64,000 bases of DNA. Origin: Actinernus sp. WN-2022. Lineage: Eukaryota > Cnidaria > Anthozoa > Actiniaria > Actinernidae. The DNA lies in contig JAOWCC010001501.1 in assembly GCA_030867875.1 (NCBI GenBank), positions 31,702,792 to 31,766,791 on the forward strand, read 5' to 3'. Both the position numbers and the translations under genes were made by a program. Positions 43,170 through 56,100 of this stretch are shown here, piece after piece. Under the pieces are notes generated by a model. The model did no database searches, was not told where the DNA came from, and saw nothing but the letters and a program-made list of their open reading frames with translations. Position 1 is the first letter of the stretch. Each line of letters opens with the position of its first letter.

Positions 43170-43405
43170 CTATAAAGCAGGTTTCAGTCCAGGTTTCAGT
43201 GGAGTCTTTTGCATTATCTGAATTTCGAACACACAAGTAGTCGTCACGTGTAGCGCAAATCAGTGGTGCGGAAAAGTGTAAACATGTATTTGACAGCTAA
43301 CAGACGTCATGACTGCAAAACCGGTTATTCGAGAAATGTGATACTAGTTCGAACATGGAAGTGAGATTGGCTATCGGTGGCACCAGAGGTTCTCGTCGCT
43401 TCGCT

Positions 43406-43530
43406 CTAGCCTCCTCCGCAGGCATCTCTAGTTAGTAAGAAATAGTAAACATGTGGGCGCGCGAGGGACCACAGGGAGCCCATAATCTGATTTCTTCAAA
43501 AATTAGAGATGCCTGCGGAGGAGGCTAAGA
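43406..43530. mobile_element. small MITE, 24-bp TIRs (TAGCCTCCTCCGCAGG)
   Basis: TAGCCTCCTCCGCAGGCATC and GATGCCTGCGGAGGAGGCTA face each other. Its ends match the right end of the 80-bp element at 40,052. No 9-bp duplication is seen; an outer inverted pair ACCAGAGGTTCT / AGAACCTCTGGT surrounds it instead. Confidence 0.7.
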
Positions 43531-44006
43531 CAGTAGAACCTCTGGTAACCAGGGTATATACACATACACATGAGTCAAATTCAAACCGGAAGTGACGGAA
43601 TTCTTTAGATTCTTCACGAGGGTTGTTAGCCCGCAATAAGAACTCTCTCGCTGATTTAAAGACCTTGATTTGTAACCGATGAAGGCTGACCTAACTGATA
43701 TCCGTAATGAATTCTTACTCTCGTCACGTCAAAACACGAATCAAGAAACGAAACTCAGTCATTTCGAAGACAAATTAGTGCAGCAAGATAATATATACAA
43801 GACCGAAATCAAGATGCTGTCATATGGACGGCGTAATGGACTCGTCAAGAACAGCAGCTAAAGTTACAAAGAGGCCCACAAATTGACCACGAATACAATT
43901 AACATTTCTTCCAGAGGTTGTATAGAGAGAAAAGACGCCGCGGAGAAAGAGCCGCGAAGCGGCGATCAGCGAACTTGATAAAGACGGCCACAGGGTAGAA
44001 AGAACA

Positions 44007-44742
44007 GTAGATAAATATAGTGATAGCTCCATCACATACAGGATGGACAGGATACAACTTATAATTTGGGACAAATATAAACATACATTTGAGACAATCA
44101 TCTATTAGTACTCGGAACCTGCAGTATAACAGAACAGCAGACTAAATTGCAAACGTGTGTTACATGAATAAGTAGTGTTTACAGTAAAAGGTCAACTACT
44201 TTAATTTACATACCATTGTTTATCTTCCCCGCCGACGCAGACCAAAACTAGTTTTTACAGGAACTAGTTGCCTATCATACTTTAATTTACATACGAGAAA
44301 AAACAAAAATATTAAATTACATATATATACTAGGCCCTCTTAGTAATAACCAAAGGAAAGAATTAGAAAGAACAGTAGATAAATATAGTGATAGCTCCAT
44401 CACAGGATGGACAGGATACAACTTATAATTTGGGACAAATATAAACATACATTTGAGACAATCATCTATTAGTACTCGGAACCTGCAGTATAACAGAACA
44501 GCAGACTAAATTGCAAACGTGTGTTATATGAATAAGTAGTGTTTACAGTAAAAGGTCAACTACTTTAATTTACATACCATTGTTTATCTTCCCCGCCGAC
44601 GCAGACCAAAACTAGTTTTTACAGGAACTAGTTGCCTATCATACATTAATTTACATACGAGAAAAAACAAAAATATTAAATTACATATATATACTAGGCC
44701 CTCTTAGTAATAACCAAAGGGAAGAATTATTAGCTGAATATT
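44007..44742. repeat. 368-bp tandem duplication, nearly identical copies
   Basis: GTAGATAAATATAGTGATAG starts at 44,007 and 44,375. The copies are almost identical apart from a few substitutions and a short deletion (CATA), so the duplication is recent. Each carries the CCGACGCAGACC segment also found inverted at 31.4 kb. Confidence 0.9.
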
Positions 44743-45192
44743 AGCAGTCTTTAGGAGTGGCCGGTAGCGCGGTGACTTTCATTCTCTGCTCTCTGTATTT
44801 CATCTTCAATCTCCGCCGCCTGTGGCCCGAGTGAAAGGCCCGAGTGAAAGCCCAGCAAGATGAGCTCTTGTTTGTTTTCGGATTGGGCTACCTGTGGCGC
44901 AGACCCACTTCATACCCAGTCCCTAGCATCCAGTGAGTAATAACGCCTGGTACACATCTGTCATATTTGGACACATTATCGTTCATGATATTTCAAGATT
45001 ATCTGATTTCATCTGAGGAATTAGCAAATGGCGAATGTCCACGATACTATTAATCTATCTGGAGCGCTCTACCGAGACGTCGTCATTCTGAGTCCTGATA
45101 GCTTTTTTCTCGGACAAAAAAGATACGAAAACCTGGAACCCTAAGGCCTAAGCCTTGCACCGACAACAGGTTTATAAATACTTCGCTCTACG

Positions 45193-48100
45193 ATGGGACA
45201 TTTGGTATACTTTGCCGCGGCTGTCCTTGTGGGGTCTTTTGCAGCTACTGTGTATTTATGGCAAAGCGGGACGCTCTATGAATACGGACTCCTGCAAACC
45301 GGTGAAAGATCTGAGTCAACCATTACAGACGACCTCCATAAGAGGAAGGACTATAGTAGGAGAGAAGGCGGAGAATCAGATAATTTAGTCTCTAAGACAC
45401 ATGTAGATGGAGAGTCAATTGACGTGAAAACACGTGGGGAGAAAGGTGAGGGTGCAGAAGACATCAAAAAGGAAGAAAAGGAAGTGGGAGACACAACAAC
45501 TTCTTCATCCGTACCCCAAGACAATACTGTCCCACCCCCACCCCCACCCCCAGGGCATCTTAAGAAGCTTGGAGAACATGGGTTACCAGTCATTACAGGT
45601 GAAATAGAGGAGCTGGATTATGTTTTGAATGGGAAAGATTTTTATACCAATTTCATAAGGAAGCGTCGACCTGTGATCTTTAGGGGTGCAGCCAAACACT
45701 GGCCTGCATACAAGTTTTGGAGAAATGAATCATACCTTGACACTCAGTATGGTGATGTTATATTTGAGGTAGAACTTACTAAGAAGTATGAAAATATTCC
45801 TCCCATGAAAAAAACACTCAACATGAGTCAATATCTAAAGATGTACAAAAATAATGAAGTGTACTTGGACTCACCATTCCCGCAAAGTAGAATGACGCAG
45901 GATTTAATGGTGCCATACTGTTTACAATGTGAGGAACTTGTGTCCAATATCAGTAGTACTCACCTGTTGTTCAGTAATGGAGGTACAAGCTCCAGCTGCC
46001 ATTATGACGGATATGAGAATCTGCTGACGGTGCTATCAGGCAGTAAGGACATCTTGATTGCCAATTACAGTTTTAGTGAGTTCTTTTACCTCAATAAGAA
46101 GAACACTTTGTATACTGCAACACCACTTTCACCAGTTGATCCTGAAGCAGTAGATCTCATTAAGTTTCCAAATTTTGCCAACATTCCTTTTCACAAGGTA
46201 AAAAATATTATAATAGACCAGTTTGTGGTTTAAATTCCAACATTTGGAAAGGGGTGCAAACATGGCGCAAAATACAGTGTTTGTATGGGAATCCAATGCC
46301 AAATAGAATCCGTAAAATCAAATTTCTGAAATATTCTTCAGATACAAACTTAAAGGTACCAGGTAAAAGATTAACTGATCAAACTTTTGAGGATGTAGCT
46401 GTGCTGGGAAGCATGCAATCGTTTTTTTCGTTTTTCCATACATTGTAAAAACGAGTCAAAGTACTCAGGAAAATTTACAATGTATGGAAAACTGAAAACA
46501 CGATTGCATGCTTCCCAGCACAGCTATATCCCTCAAATCTTTTACCCGGTATCTTAAGTTTGTCTCTGAAGAATATTTCAGAAATTCGATTTTACGGATT
46601 TTATTTGCCGTTAGATTCCCATTATTACAAACAATGTATTTTACACCATGTTTGCACCCTTTTCAAAATGTCAGAATTAACTGCGAACTGGTCTATACAC
46701 TTAACATTGTTATAACTACTATTAAGAAAGTAATTATATTATTGGATCCAATGTAATTGGATAAGTGTCAGTTACATTACTATAAGTTATTAGTCTGCCA
46801 TCAGTGTGGTTGATTTAATGTTACTACTGTCGTTATAAGCTATTTAACAATAATTATTATTTGCCAAAGGCGAAGTCAATATTGGTGAATATTCACCAAT
46901 ATCAACTGAGCCTGAGGCGAATAATTGTTTTAGTATATACAACATGGGAACCTGCTTTTGGGCACTGCATTTTGTCGAATTTCTAAAATTTCCACATCGG
47001 AAACAATCGCGAAACGTGAATTTACGCCTGCCATTTTGTTTCAAAATCATCCCAAGTGTTGTAGGTGGCTATTGCTCATTATTCCAAGATAGAGAGCCAA
47101 TCAAATTGCATGATCTATTTAGGTTTCCGTGTTGTATTACTAATACTCATTATACTACTCATTATATTACTAATACTCATTATAGCCTTCAACTAGCAAA
47201 TTGTTATAAATATTACAAATTGTAGCAATTTAATACAAATCATTTTTTTTCCAATTGTTTTTTTTGACTCACATGCTTTGGCATAATGATATATATTGTA
47301 CATTTTCTGTTGTGAAGCTGATAAAATAAAATAAGATAATATAAGGTAACATTTTATAACATATTTCATAACATTCCATAATACATGTGATAAAGTTATT
47401 ACTTGTACATGTATAGTCGACATGATAATAATGATAATAATAACAATGTTGGTATAATGAAGGAGGGCATAAATGATTCCTGATCATGTTCTAAATCTTG
47501 GCTGGTGCTCAGATCACTCGAGCAAAGAAGAGCAGATTTCCGCTTGACCTTGCTCTTTAAAATGACTAATGTACTTGTTGCCATCAACCCAGCTGACAAA
47601 CTGCACCCTGTGAAATGAAGGTCCCGTCACACACATGCCAATGCCTATATACCTCTGGCTACTACTACTTCATCTGAGAGACTTCCCTTCTATACAAGAA
47701 CAATGGAACAGTATCCTCCCGGGCCCTCTGACATTCTTACTAAAACTTGTAATCCCACCTGTTTCAATAAGTTAATGCCTGTTTTAACACACCCTAGTGT
47801 TTACTAGTTTTTCCAATCATATTTGTTGTTGTTGTTGATATATTGTTAATTTACATGTACATCATGTAACATTGTACTGACCCTCCGATTAATAATCCTC
47901 TTATAAAGGGGGTAATCCTATTGGAAGGTAGATATAAATTTTCCCTTAGAAAACTAAGAATTTGAAACAGAATTTAGAATGTGATCAGGAGTCACTTTAT
48001 AATGCCCTTGTTTCACACAGCCCTTCAATTTTTATTATATATAATAATTTATTCAATCCATCCCAAGTTCAAAAGTACAAATTTGGATTTACGATGTAGA

Positions 48101-49830
48101 GATCTAAAATAATAATAATAATAATAAAGAGTTTATTTTACAATATATTATGAAAATATCTAAAGAAGAAGAATAAAATACCACATTAACATTATTTTAT
48201 GTAAAAGTATGATAAACTAACCAATTACATGCACTATTAAAGAACAGATTAAAATACATAGTCATGTAGTGAACAAACATGTGTTTTTAATAGGCCATGT
48301 TTGATAGGCAGTATTCTGGAATAATAATAATATAATTAGAATACAATTTGTATTGTACATATGGATGATTACATAATTATTTGTTCACATGCGCATTACA
48401 TAAAATTATAACAATACCTAACCATTGTTTAAATATGCTTACATGTACATGTAATTATATTATGCCACTAACAATGTGTTACTTAGTCTAAAATAAACAT
48501 GTAAAATAGAATTAATGTCTATTAAATACATATTATTTCTATGCCAAGGAAAGTAATAATTTTATTACTATTAAAACTTAATAGTACACTTGGGAGATTG
48601 GCACTAGTTAATGAAAATCCAAGATGGCGGACCTCAGACCTACTCGTGCAAGTATAGTTTCGCCAGAAAACCTTTCTTGCTCTAGCGATTAAAGGAAAGC
48701 GGTTCCTTGGAATTGTTGTTAGTTAATTGGGGAATAAAATTAATGCGGAAGAATTCTGGAGTGATTTAAAGACTGCAGGTTAAAATATACACAAGAAATG
48801 ACAAGGCAAGTTGAACCATATTCGATCGAATTAAAGTTGCGATTATGTATTTATGACAATCTGATGAAGTTTTGCTTCAAGTACGAGCGTTTATGAACAA
48901 CAACAAAAGATTATTCTTTTTTTTTGGAAGAAGTTTGGCATCAAGTTCAAGTGTTTATGAACTTGGACAAAATATTTTCTAATTATTTTTTGTATTTTTC
49001 AAAAAAAGTTTTTTCCTAAATTCAAGCTTCAAAACTTGGGGTGCGGCTTATCTACGGGTGCGGCTTATACACAGGTGTTTACAGTAATTAAAATTTAAAA
49101 TGTTTGAAATAAGAAAGTTATAATGTTTGATACTGATAACTATTTGAAAGCTTTGTTTGAGCACAACCTTGAATTCCTGAACCAATTTAATGTTGTGGAT
49201 ATGTACTGGACAACTGTTCCAAAGTCTTGGAGCTGCTGACTGAAAATTGATGGGCACGTTCCATTTGACCAGAAAAAAAAACAGATCTTTCGGGTGGAAA
49301 TCAAATGGAACTGAAATTTTTGGTAAGAAATTTACAGAAATTGTGGTAATATACCCTGTGAGGTTGCCCTCTTTTTTTCGAAAATTCTGGGTTGACCAAA
49401 ATTTTCTGTTCCATTCGGCATATTCCACAATTTCCAAAAAATATTAGCAATAATTTCAGTTTCATTTGATTTCTATTTACTGGATGGCTTTTCTAAGTGG
49501 AAAAATCTGTTCCATTCAACATTAAGATTTTCAAAATTTCTATCCAGGTGTTTTGGTCAAGTGGAATGCACTGCCTATCTCCTAGCATAGCGTGAATAGA
49601 TGGAATAATCTCATGCTGAATTCGTTTTCCTTTTTCTTTCATTTCAATTTCAGGTGACCATCAATGCTGGTGATATTCTCTACATTCCTCAGACTTGGTG
49701 GCATCATGTGCGATCTTATGAGTCTCCTAATATTGCTATTTCTCTCTGGTTCCACATGTTCGCAGAAGCAGAACAACAACAAAGCGAAGATGATCAACCG
49801 GTGTGTGCAGCTGTACTCTGGGAAGTTTAG
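45193..49830 (+). CDS. JmjC/cupin-8 hydroxylase copy 2 (two exons)
   Basis: Exon 1 is 45,193-46,197 (GT donor after FHK); exon 2 begins at 49,654 after TTTCAATTTCAG, phase 0. N-terminal signal-anchor (VYFAAAVLVGSFAATVYLW), acidic linker, a run of seven prolines encoded by CCCCCA repeats, then the cupin-8/JmjC domain with SSCHYDGYENLL (H-x-D) and, in exon 2, a segment with YIPQTWWHHV supplying the last Fe ligand. Unspliced, exon 2 reaches TAG at 49,828. Alternatively a GTGTGT donor at 49,801 could join in phase 0 to the aldo/keto reductase exon at 50,185. Substrate unknown; a membrane-anchored Fe/2-oxoglutarate hydroxylase is inferred. Confidence 0.82.
46214..46695. mobile_element. 482-bp palindromic MITE in the JmjC intron
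   Basis: TAGACCAGTTTGTGG at the left and GCGAACTGGTCTA at the right; mirrored segments include GGGAAGCATGCAATCG and CAGATACAAACTTAA. It starts 16 bp after the exon 1 donor. The rest of the intron (46,696-49,653) is AT-rich, with a split foldback MITE (about 47,459-47,500 and 47,938-48,032). Confidence 0.82.
49100..49260 (-). pseudogene. non-LTR retrotransposon 3' fragment, antisense in intron
   Basis: On the minus strand AAPRLWNSCPVHIHN and a segment ending FKVVLKQSF match the conserved C-terminus of LINE ORF2 (A-P-x-L-W-N-x-x-P). No other part of the element is readable nearby. Confidence 0.55.
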
Positions 49831-50178
49831 AGATTAAAATAATATCCCTGAACAAATGAAATCTGGGGTGATCAGGGTATTACCTACATTTGTACATGTA
49901 GTTTACAAAAATTAACTGGAAAAAAATAACTGCAACATATACATACACTGTACACTATGTACTGTACAGTATAATTTATATATTTTTATTACTACATGTT
50001 TTACCATAGTTATCATCTTGAATTGAAAAGTGGTCCTTAAGAATATTGGGAAAGTTAACAAAAAATGTAACTTGAGAAACAATAATGGAAAGTGCATGTG
50101 CAGAAAAAGTAGTAACCTGACCGTGTTGTAAATTTAAGTGAATATTTACAAATATTAATCAATAATTACCTTTCTTTT

Positions 50179-53100
50179 ATGGAGGAAATTGATGAAGATG
50201 TAGTACAATACATGAAGAGGTTTGGTGAAATGGTAAACAAGGCACCAGAAACAATTGAATGTCGATCACAAAACAGACCAATATCAGAAGTGTTCTGGCC
50301 AAAGAGCAATGATGACAACCAACCAATCAGGGAAGACCCTGAAAAATGGACTGTCACATTAGCCAGTGGATATAAAAGTAAGAACTATTTTATTTTAAGC
50401 CCAGGCCTAGGGAGGGGACTCCCTATATTGAACTGACAGGGGTGCTTTGTGCTCCTTTTATGGGTAAAAATTATCATAACCATAACTTTTAGGGGGGTCC
50501 TCATCGTTCACACAAGTTGGTTACACAACCCAAGTCATACCTTTTAGGGGTTTAGAATTATTTATTTTAAGGTTAAATAAAAGGAATCACTTCATAAATT
50601 TTATATTTGTATACTTTTAAGGGTCAAAGATCATTATGGCTTTTAAACTTCCTTTAATTTATGCATACTTTTCGGGATCATTTCCAAAAAGATTGCCAAG
50701 TACCCCTGTCATTTTGGTACCAGAGTCCATCCCAGAATTTAAGTGGCTAGTTAACCTTGGATAAACTAATTATAGGTTGAGCTGGCAGAATTTGTATATG
50801 CAGGGCTTACATCGGTTATCGTGACTAAAACAGTATGTTTGGCAACTATAAACTTACCAATCGGATTAGTCTGTCACTAGATTTTATTTGCTAGTCACCA
50901 ATTCAAGTGGCAACTAAAACTTAACAAATGGATTAGTCACCAGCTCGGCTACTAGCACTTGGTGGCTGGCGATTAGATTTTATTTTCTAGTCTGACTTGC
51001 AAGTGGTGATTAAGGACTTTTTTTAATTTTGAGACCTGTTGTGAGTGTTTGAAGGGGAACTGAGTCAACCCAATGACTATAGAAAGATGTATTCCAAAGA
51101 AAGAAATTCTGCTATTTTATTTCTCTGTGTTAGCAAGTTTGAAAAATAACCCGATTCTCCGCTGATAAATCTAGCTTGTGTCGCGACTCAATTCAGTGCA
51201 CATTTCCCATATCTTACGTCACACATGCCAATGAGAAACAATCACACCTCCAGCAAAAAGAAAACACAATGGTCCATAATTAGGAGCTGTTAGTCCAGCT
51301 TTTCATTGCCGGGGGGCAGCATGGCAAAACTAATTTATTCCCCATACCTGACGTCACAAAATGCAAGACTTGAGCTGTCTGTACATAGCGGAGGGTATGA
51401 GGAAGGTTTTCAGATATTCTTTTCATAGATGCGCAACACAGAGAAATAAAATATCAGAACTTATTTCTTTTGAATACATCTTTGTATATTTGTTGGGTTG
51501 ATTTTAGGGTTCAGTTCTCCTTCAGGTTCAGTCATCCAGACATAGAGTCCGATTAACTCATGTACCTTTCAGTTATGACTGTAATATTATCTTACATGCA
51601 TTCATGACCACACAGAGATACGTTTTTTTATCTTTGAGTGGTGATGAAACTGTATCTCCAAGATGTCTTGTAAGGGCCTGGTCATTAATTAGAAGAAGGA
51701 GGGAGGCTGGTGCAAATGAAAAATGCCATGCTCAATTTTTGACGATCCCTCCCCCAATTCCCCCCTCTAGATTACTATGCCCCCCCTAATTTGCTGCATG
51801 AAAAATGGGGACCCACCCCCTTTTTCGACCAGCCCCCCTGTAATTAATGACTGGTCCCTAAGATTCTGCCATAATTAAATGACTGGGTTTTATGCAGGAC
51901 ATCAACATGGTGTGGGGCCAGATGTGTAATATACTGGTATTTTTTTTCAGATGTGAAATGGGCCATTGCATTTAATTTGTGCACCCCCTGGTTGAGGATG
52001 TCATAAATCCTGGGGGTGTTGCAACTAAGAGATGATGGATCCATTTCTTAGGGGGTGTCTTCTTTGGAAGCTAGAAATCCTTGGGGGTGCACAGTGAAAG
52101 TACTATTTTCTTGGGTTATTAATTTTAGTGTTTTACTAGGGGGCCTTAATACCCATTTATATGGGCTTTCTTAAGGGGTATCACCTAATTTTGAATTTCC
52201 TTGGGGTAAACTTCATTTCAGGTCCAATCAACTGGAGTCAGTACATTAATGGTCCAATATCACTTTTATGTTCTCCCATCCTGCATATTAAACCGTTTTT
52301 TATGACTTTGTAGCCTGCGTCGCATCCGAACTGAACCCCGGTTAAGTCCGTCTGCGAAACAGTGGACAAAAGCTTGTTCTCGACCCCCAGCGAAGTTGCA
52401 GGATTATTTATAATCGATTTTGATTGGCTTTTACTAATGCTCATTCTTACACGTCTTCTGACTGGCCATTCAACTGTCACCAGCCTGTCAACAATGCGAC
52501 TAACGGCTAATTTACATTTCAAAATGTGGCGGCTTTTATACACGTCGAAAAGAGCAATGATATTTGTACAATATCAGTTTAAAATCGAGATTCGTTTGCT
52601 AGAACAAGAGCAGTTGACCGGAGTTGAGATACTAGATCTTTCTAAGCTGCATGGGGGATGTGTGTGTCATTCTTCGAACGAGCATTTTGTCGTGACATAT
52701 TCTATTTAATGTGTTCGGCAAGTTTCCTTTTATCTGGCACTAAACCACGGGCAGCTGCCTATTACGTTACATTACTTCAAAACCTGAACCGAAGTTGAAA
52801 TAAACCTAACCTTCTCCGATAGTAAAACACGGGAAAACGACGACGTACAGAGCTCTAGCTCGTCTAGGGCGAGTAATCTCAAGTAAACAGTTGACTCACG
52901 TGCAAACGAAGCGTTTCAACCGAGCGGCCTCTGACATGATTGCCCGTCATAACAATCTCGAGCTCCGAGGCTGGTGACAGTTGAATGGCCAGTCAGAAGA
53001 CGTGTAAGAATGAGCATTAGTAAAAGCCAATCAAAATCGATTATAAATAATCCTGCAACTTCGCTGGGGGTCGAGAACAAGCTTTTGTCCACTATTTCGC

Positions 53101-56100
53101 AGACGGACTTAGCCGGGGTTCAGTTCGGATGCGACGCAGGCTAATGACTTTGTGAATAACGAAATGTTATAATAATATTAAAAAGCCATCTGATTAGCCT
53201 CTATGTTTGTCATCTAGAATTCTTAAGTAATATTATGTAATACATATATAGGTTCATTAACAAATGCATTTGCACCTTAAAATGGTGAATTACTGCATAT
53301 TTACAACATACAGTACTAGTGTAGATAATAAAATTAAATACAGTACTAAAATTTATATTGACTGTTTAACTATGACATACTGGTAGATAGGCTGGGATGA
53401 GGGTGTGGGATACAATAAATGTCAATAATTATTAAAAAAGCTAAATAAATGAAATATTATTAATTTACAAGATAAATTGGAATATGCAAAATATGGGTTG
53501 TAAAAATTGAAAATATATTACAAAATTTCAAGCAAACTTGAGAAAGAATTTAAGAAAACATGCACATTTTCAAATTGTGCATTAAAGCAAATGCTTCTAA
53601 TTCAGTTTATTATTAAATGTTACATCAAGGTTATGTACAACATCTCTACCTTTAGCTTTGGAGTGTGATATGTGTTTGTTGTTTTGGTATCCTTGCAGTG
53701 CCTATGATAGGTTTTGGTACAGCTGGTTTGTTTGCAGATGCAAAGGCTGCCACATTGACGGCACTCAAGGCTGGATACAGGCTAGTACTAGTAATTTTTT
53801 ATTTGTAGTTTTATGTTGCCGTCAGTCATAACTATGACGGCTACCAAATATTTATGAGCGATGGCCATGGGAAGTACATGTATATCAACATTGCAGATTC
53901 CCATGGGAAGCTTACAGGGTCAGAGAGCTTCACATGGTCATTGCCTGTAAATATTCTGTGGCCGTCATAGTTTTAATTGATGGCAGCATAAAATTTACAC
54001 AAAATGTTGGTCGACCTTTGAGTTCTCAGTCTGCGTAGAGTCAACTGTCCAACTGTCACAGCGAAATCAGGGGATTGAACATACATGTAAACTTCAGGTG
54101 AAAATAAAACCATTGATCCCATACAAAAGTATACTAGTTTAGATGATTCTGCAAGTCAATATCTCCCCTGGATCTGGCACATGAAATTTCAAAGATGTTA
54201 GGTGATATCAACTAAATTAGTACTAAATTTAGTTAATTAAGTTAAACTAAATCATCAACACTGATGCTGGAGCAACTAATAATGAAAATCACTGTAAGTA
54301 ACAATAATAAATTATAATTATAATTATTATAGTTATCATGATGATGATGAATAATCTTCATTCCATGGTTTTATGCCATTTTCTTGAGGTCACTGCAGTT
54401 AGATTCCAGTTCTGACTATTCCTGTAATATTATGCTCTCAGATTAATAGACACAGCACAAGCCAATTGTTACAATGAGACTGCAGTTGGAGCTGCTGTGA
54501 AGGAGAGTGAAGTCCCAAGAGAAGAAGTATTCATTGTTTCCAAAGTGCAACCACGGAATTTGGGCTATAATGACACCCTGAGGTCTGTTGAGGAGTCATT
54601 AGCAAAGTTACAGGTATAATCGAAGGGCTGTGTGCAAAAAGGGCGTAAGTGATTCTTGATCACATTCTAAATTCTCCCTTAGAAAACAAAGAAATTGAAG
54701 GAGAATTTAGAATGTGATCAAGAGTCACTTATGCCCTTTTTGCACACAGCCATTTCAATTACATTAAATAATGTATTGTAACAAGTGTCTTTTGGAGGAT
54801 AATATTATATCATTGATATTTCATAAATTGTATTTTATGTAGAACTGCAACAGTAGCGAAAGTTAGTTTATTTGTTTTGGAGAATCATAATTGAAGGGCT
54901 GTGTGCAACAAGCTAAGGGCATATGTTACTCCTGATCACATTCTAAATTCTCCCTTAGAAAACAAAGAATTTGAAGGAGAATTTAGAATTGATCAGGTGT
55001 CACTTATGCCCTTAGCTTGTTGCACACAGGCCTTCGATCATTATTATTATTTGTAGCAATCTACATACATGTACACTAAAGAAAATATAATTTTAATAAA
55101 ATGGGGATACATGTAACTCAACCTACAGTAATTTACAGTGTAGGTATGTTAGAGTCATATAAATATTGTCAAGTATCGACTTGTTGTCTCTTGTATGTAG
55201 ACTTCCTATATTGATCTGATGTTGATCCATGCAATGGAATGTGAAGATGAACCAGGCTTCTTAACGTGTGAGAAAGGGGAACCAAGAGGGACATGGAAAG
55301 ACTGCTGGAGGGCACTTGAATTGCTAGCTGAGCAAGGTGATTGGCAATCTGGTGCCTGCATGGTGCTTTTCAATGTAAAAATGAAAGGTGGGATACTGCC
55401 AATCTCATGCAGAATCCCACCTTTTTGAAAGCTGTGCACGAGATGCCACCTGGGATTTGGAATTTTCCACCAAGGATTATTGAACATCTTACTTTGCAAA
55501 TTCCCACCTGGGATATCCTGGCATCCCACCCGGGATCCTGCCATCCCATGCAGGATCCCACCATCCCATCCAGGATTATTGAACATCCTAGGTGGGATGA
55601 TGGGATGGCAGAGTCCGACCTGGGTTTGCAACATCCCAGCCAGGACCCCACAATACCACCATGTCACCTAGGTTTGCAACATCCCAGATGTAATCCCACC
55701 ATCTCACCTGGGTTTGCAACATCCCAGCAAGGATCTCATTATCCCTCCATCCCACCTGGGTTTGCAATATCTCAGCTGGAATCCCACTATCCCACCTGGG
55801 TTTGCAACATCCCAGCCAGGATCCCAGGATCCAATCACCCCACCTGGATTTGCAACATCCCAGCCAGGATCCCACCATCCCACCTGAGTTTACAACTTCC
55901 CAGCCAGGATCCCACCATCCCACCTGGGTTTGCAACATCCCAGCCAGGATCCCAGTATCCCACCTGGGTTTGCAACATCCCAGCCAGGATCCCAGTATTC
56001 CACCATTTCACCTGGGTTTGAAACGTACCAGCTGGGATCCCACCATCCCACCTGGGTTTGCAATATCCCAGTATCCCACCATCCCACCTGGGTTTTGCAA

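Noticed and set aside
46231..46470. Extension of the JmjC frame or ORFs just after exon 1
   Set aside because: The sequence belongs to a palindromic MITE beginning 16 bp after the splice donor.
53781..53800. GT donors just after AKR exon 2
   Set aside because: Using them would break the frame into exon 3; the GC site at 53,781 keeps it.
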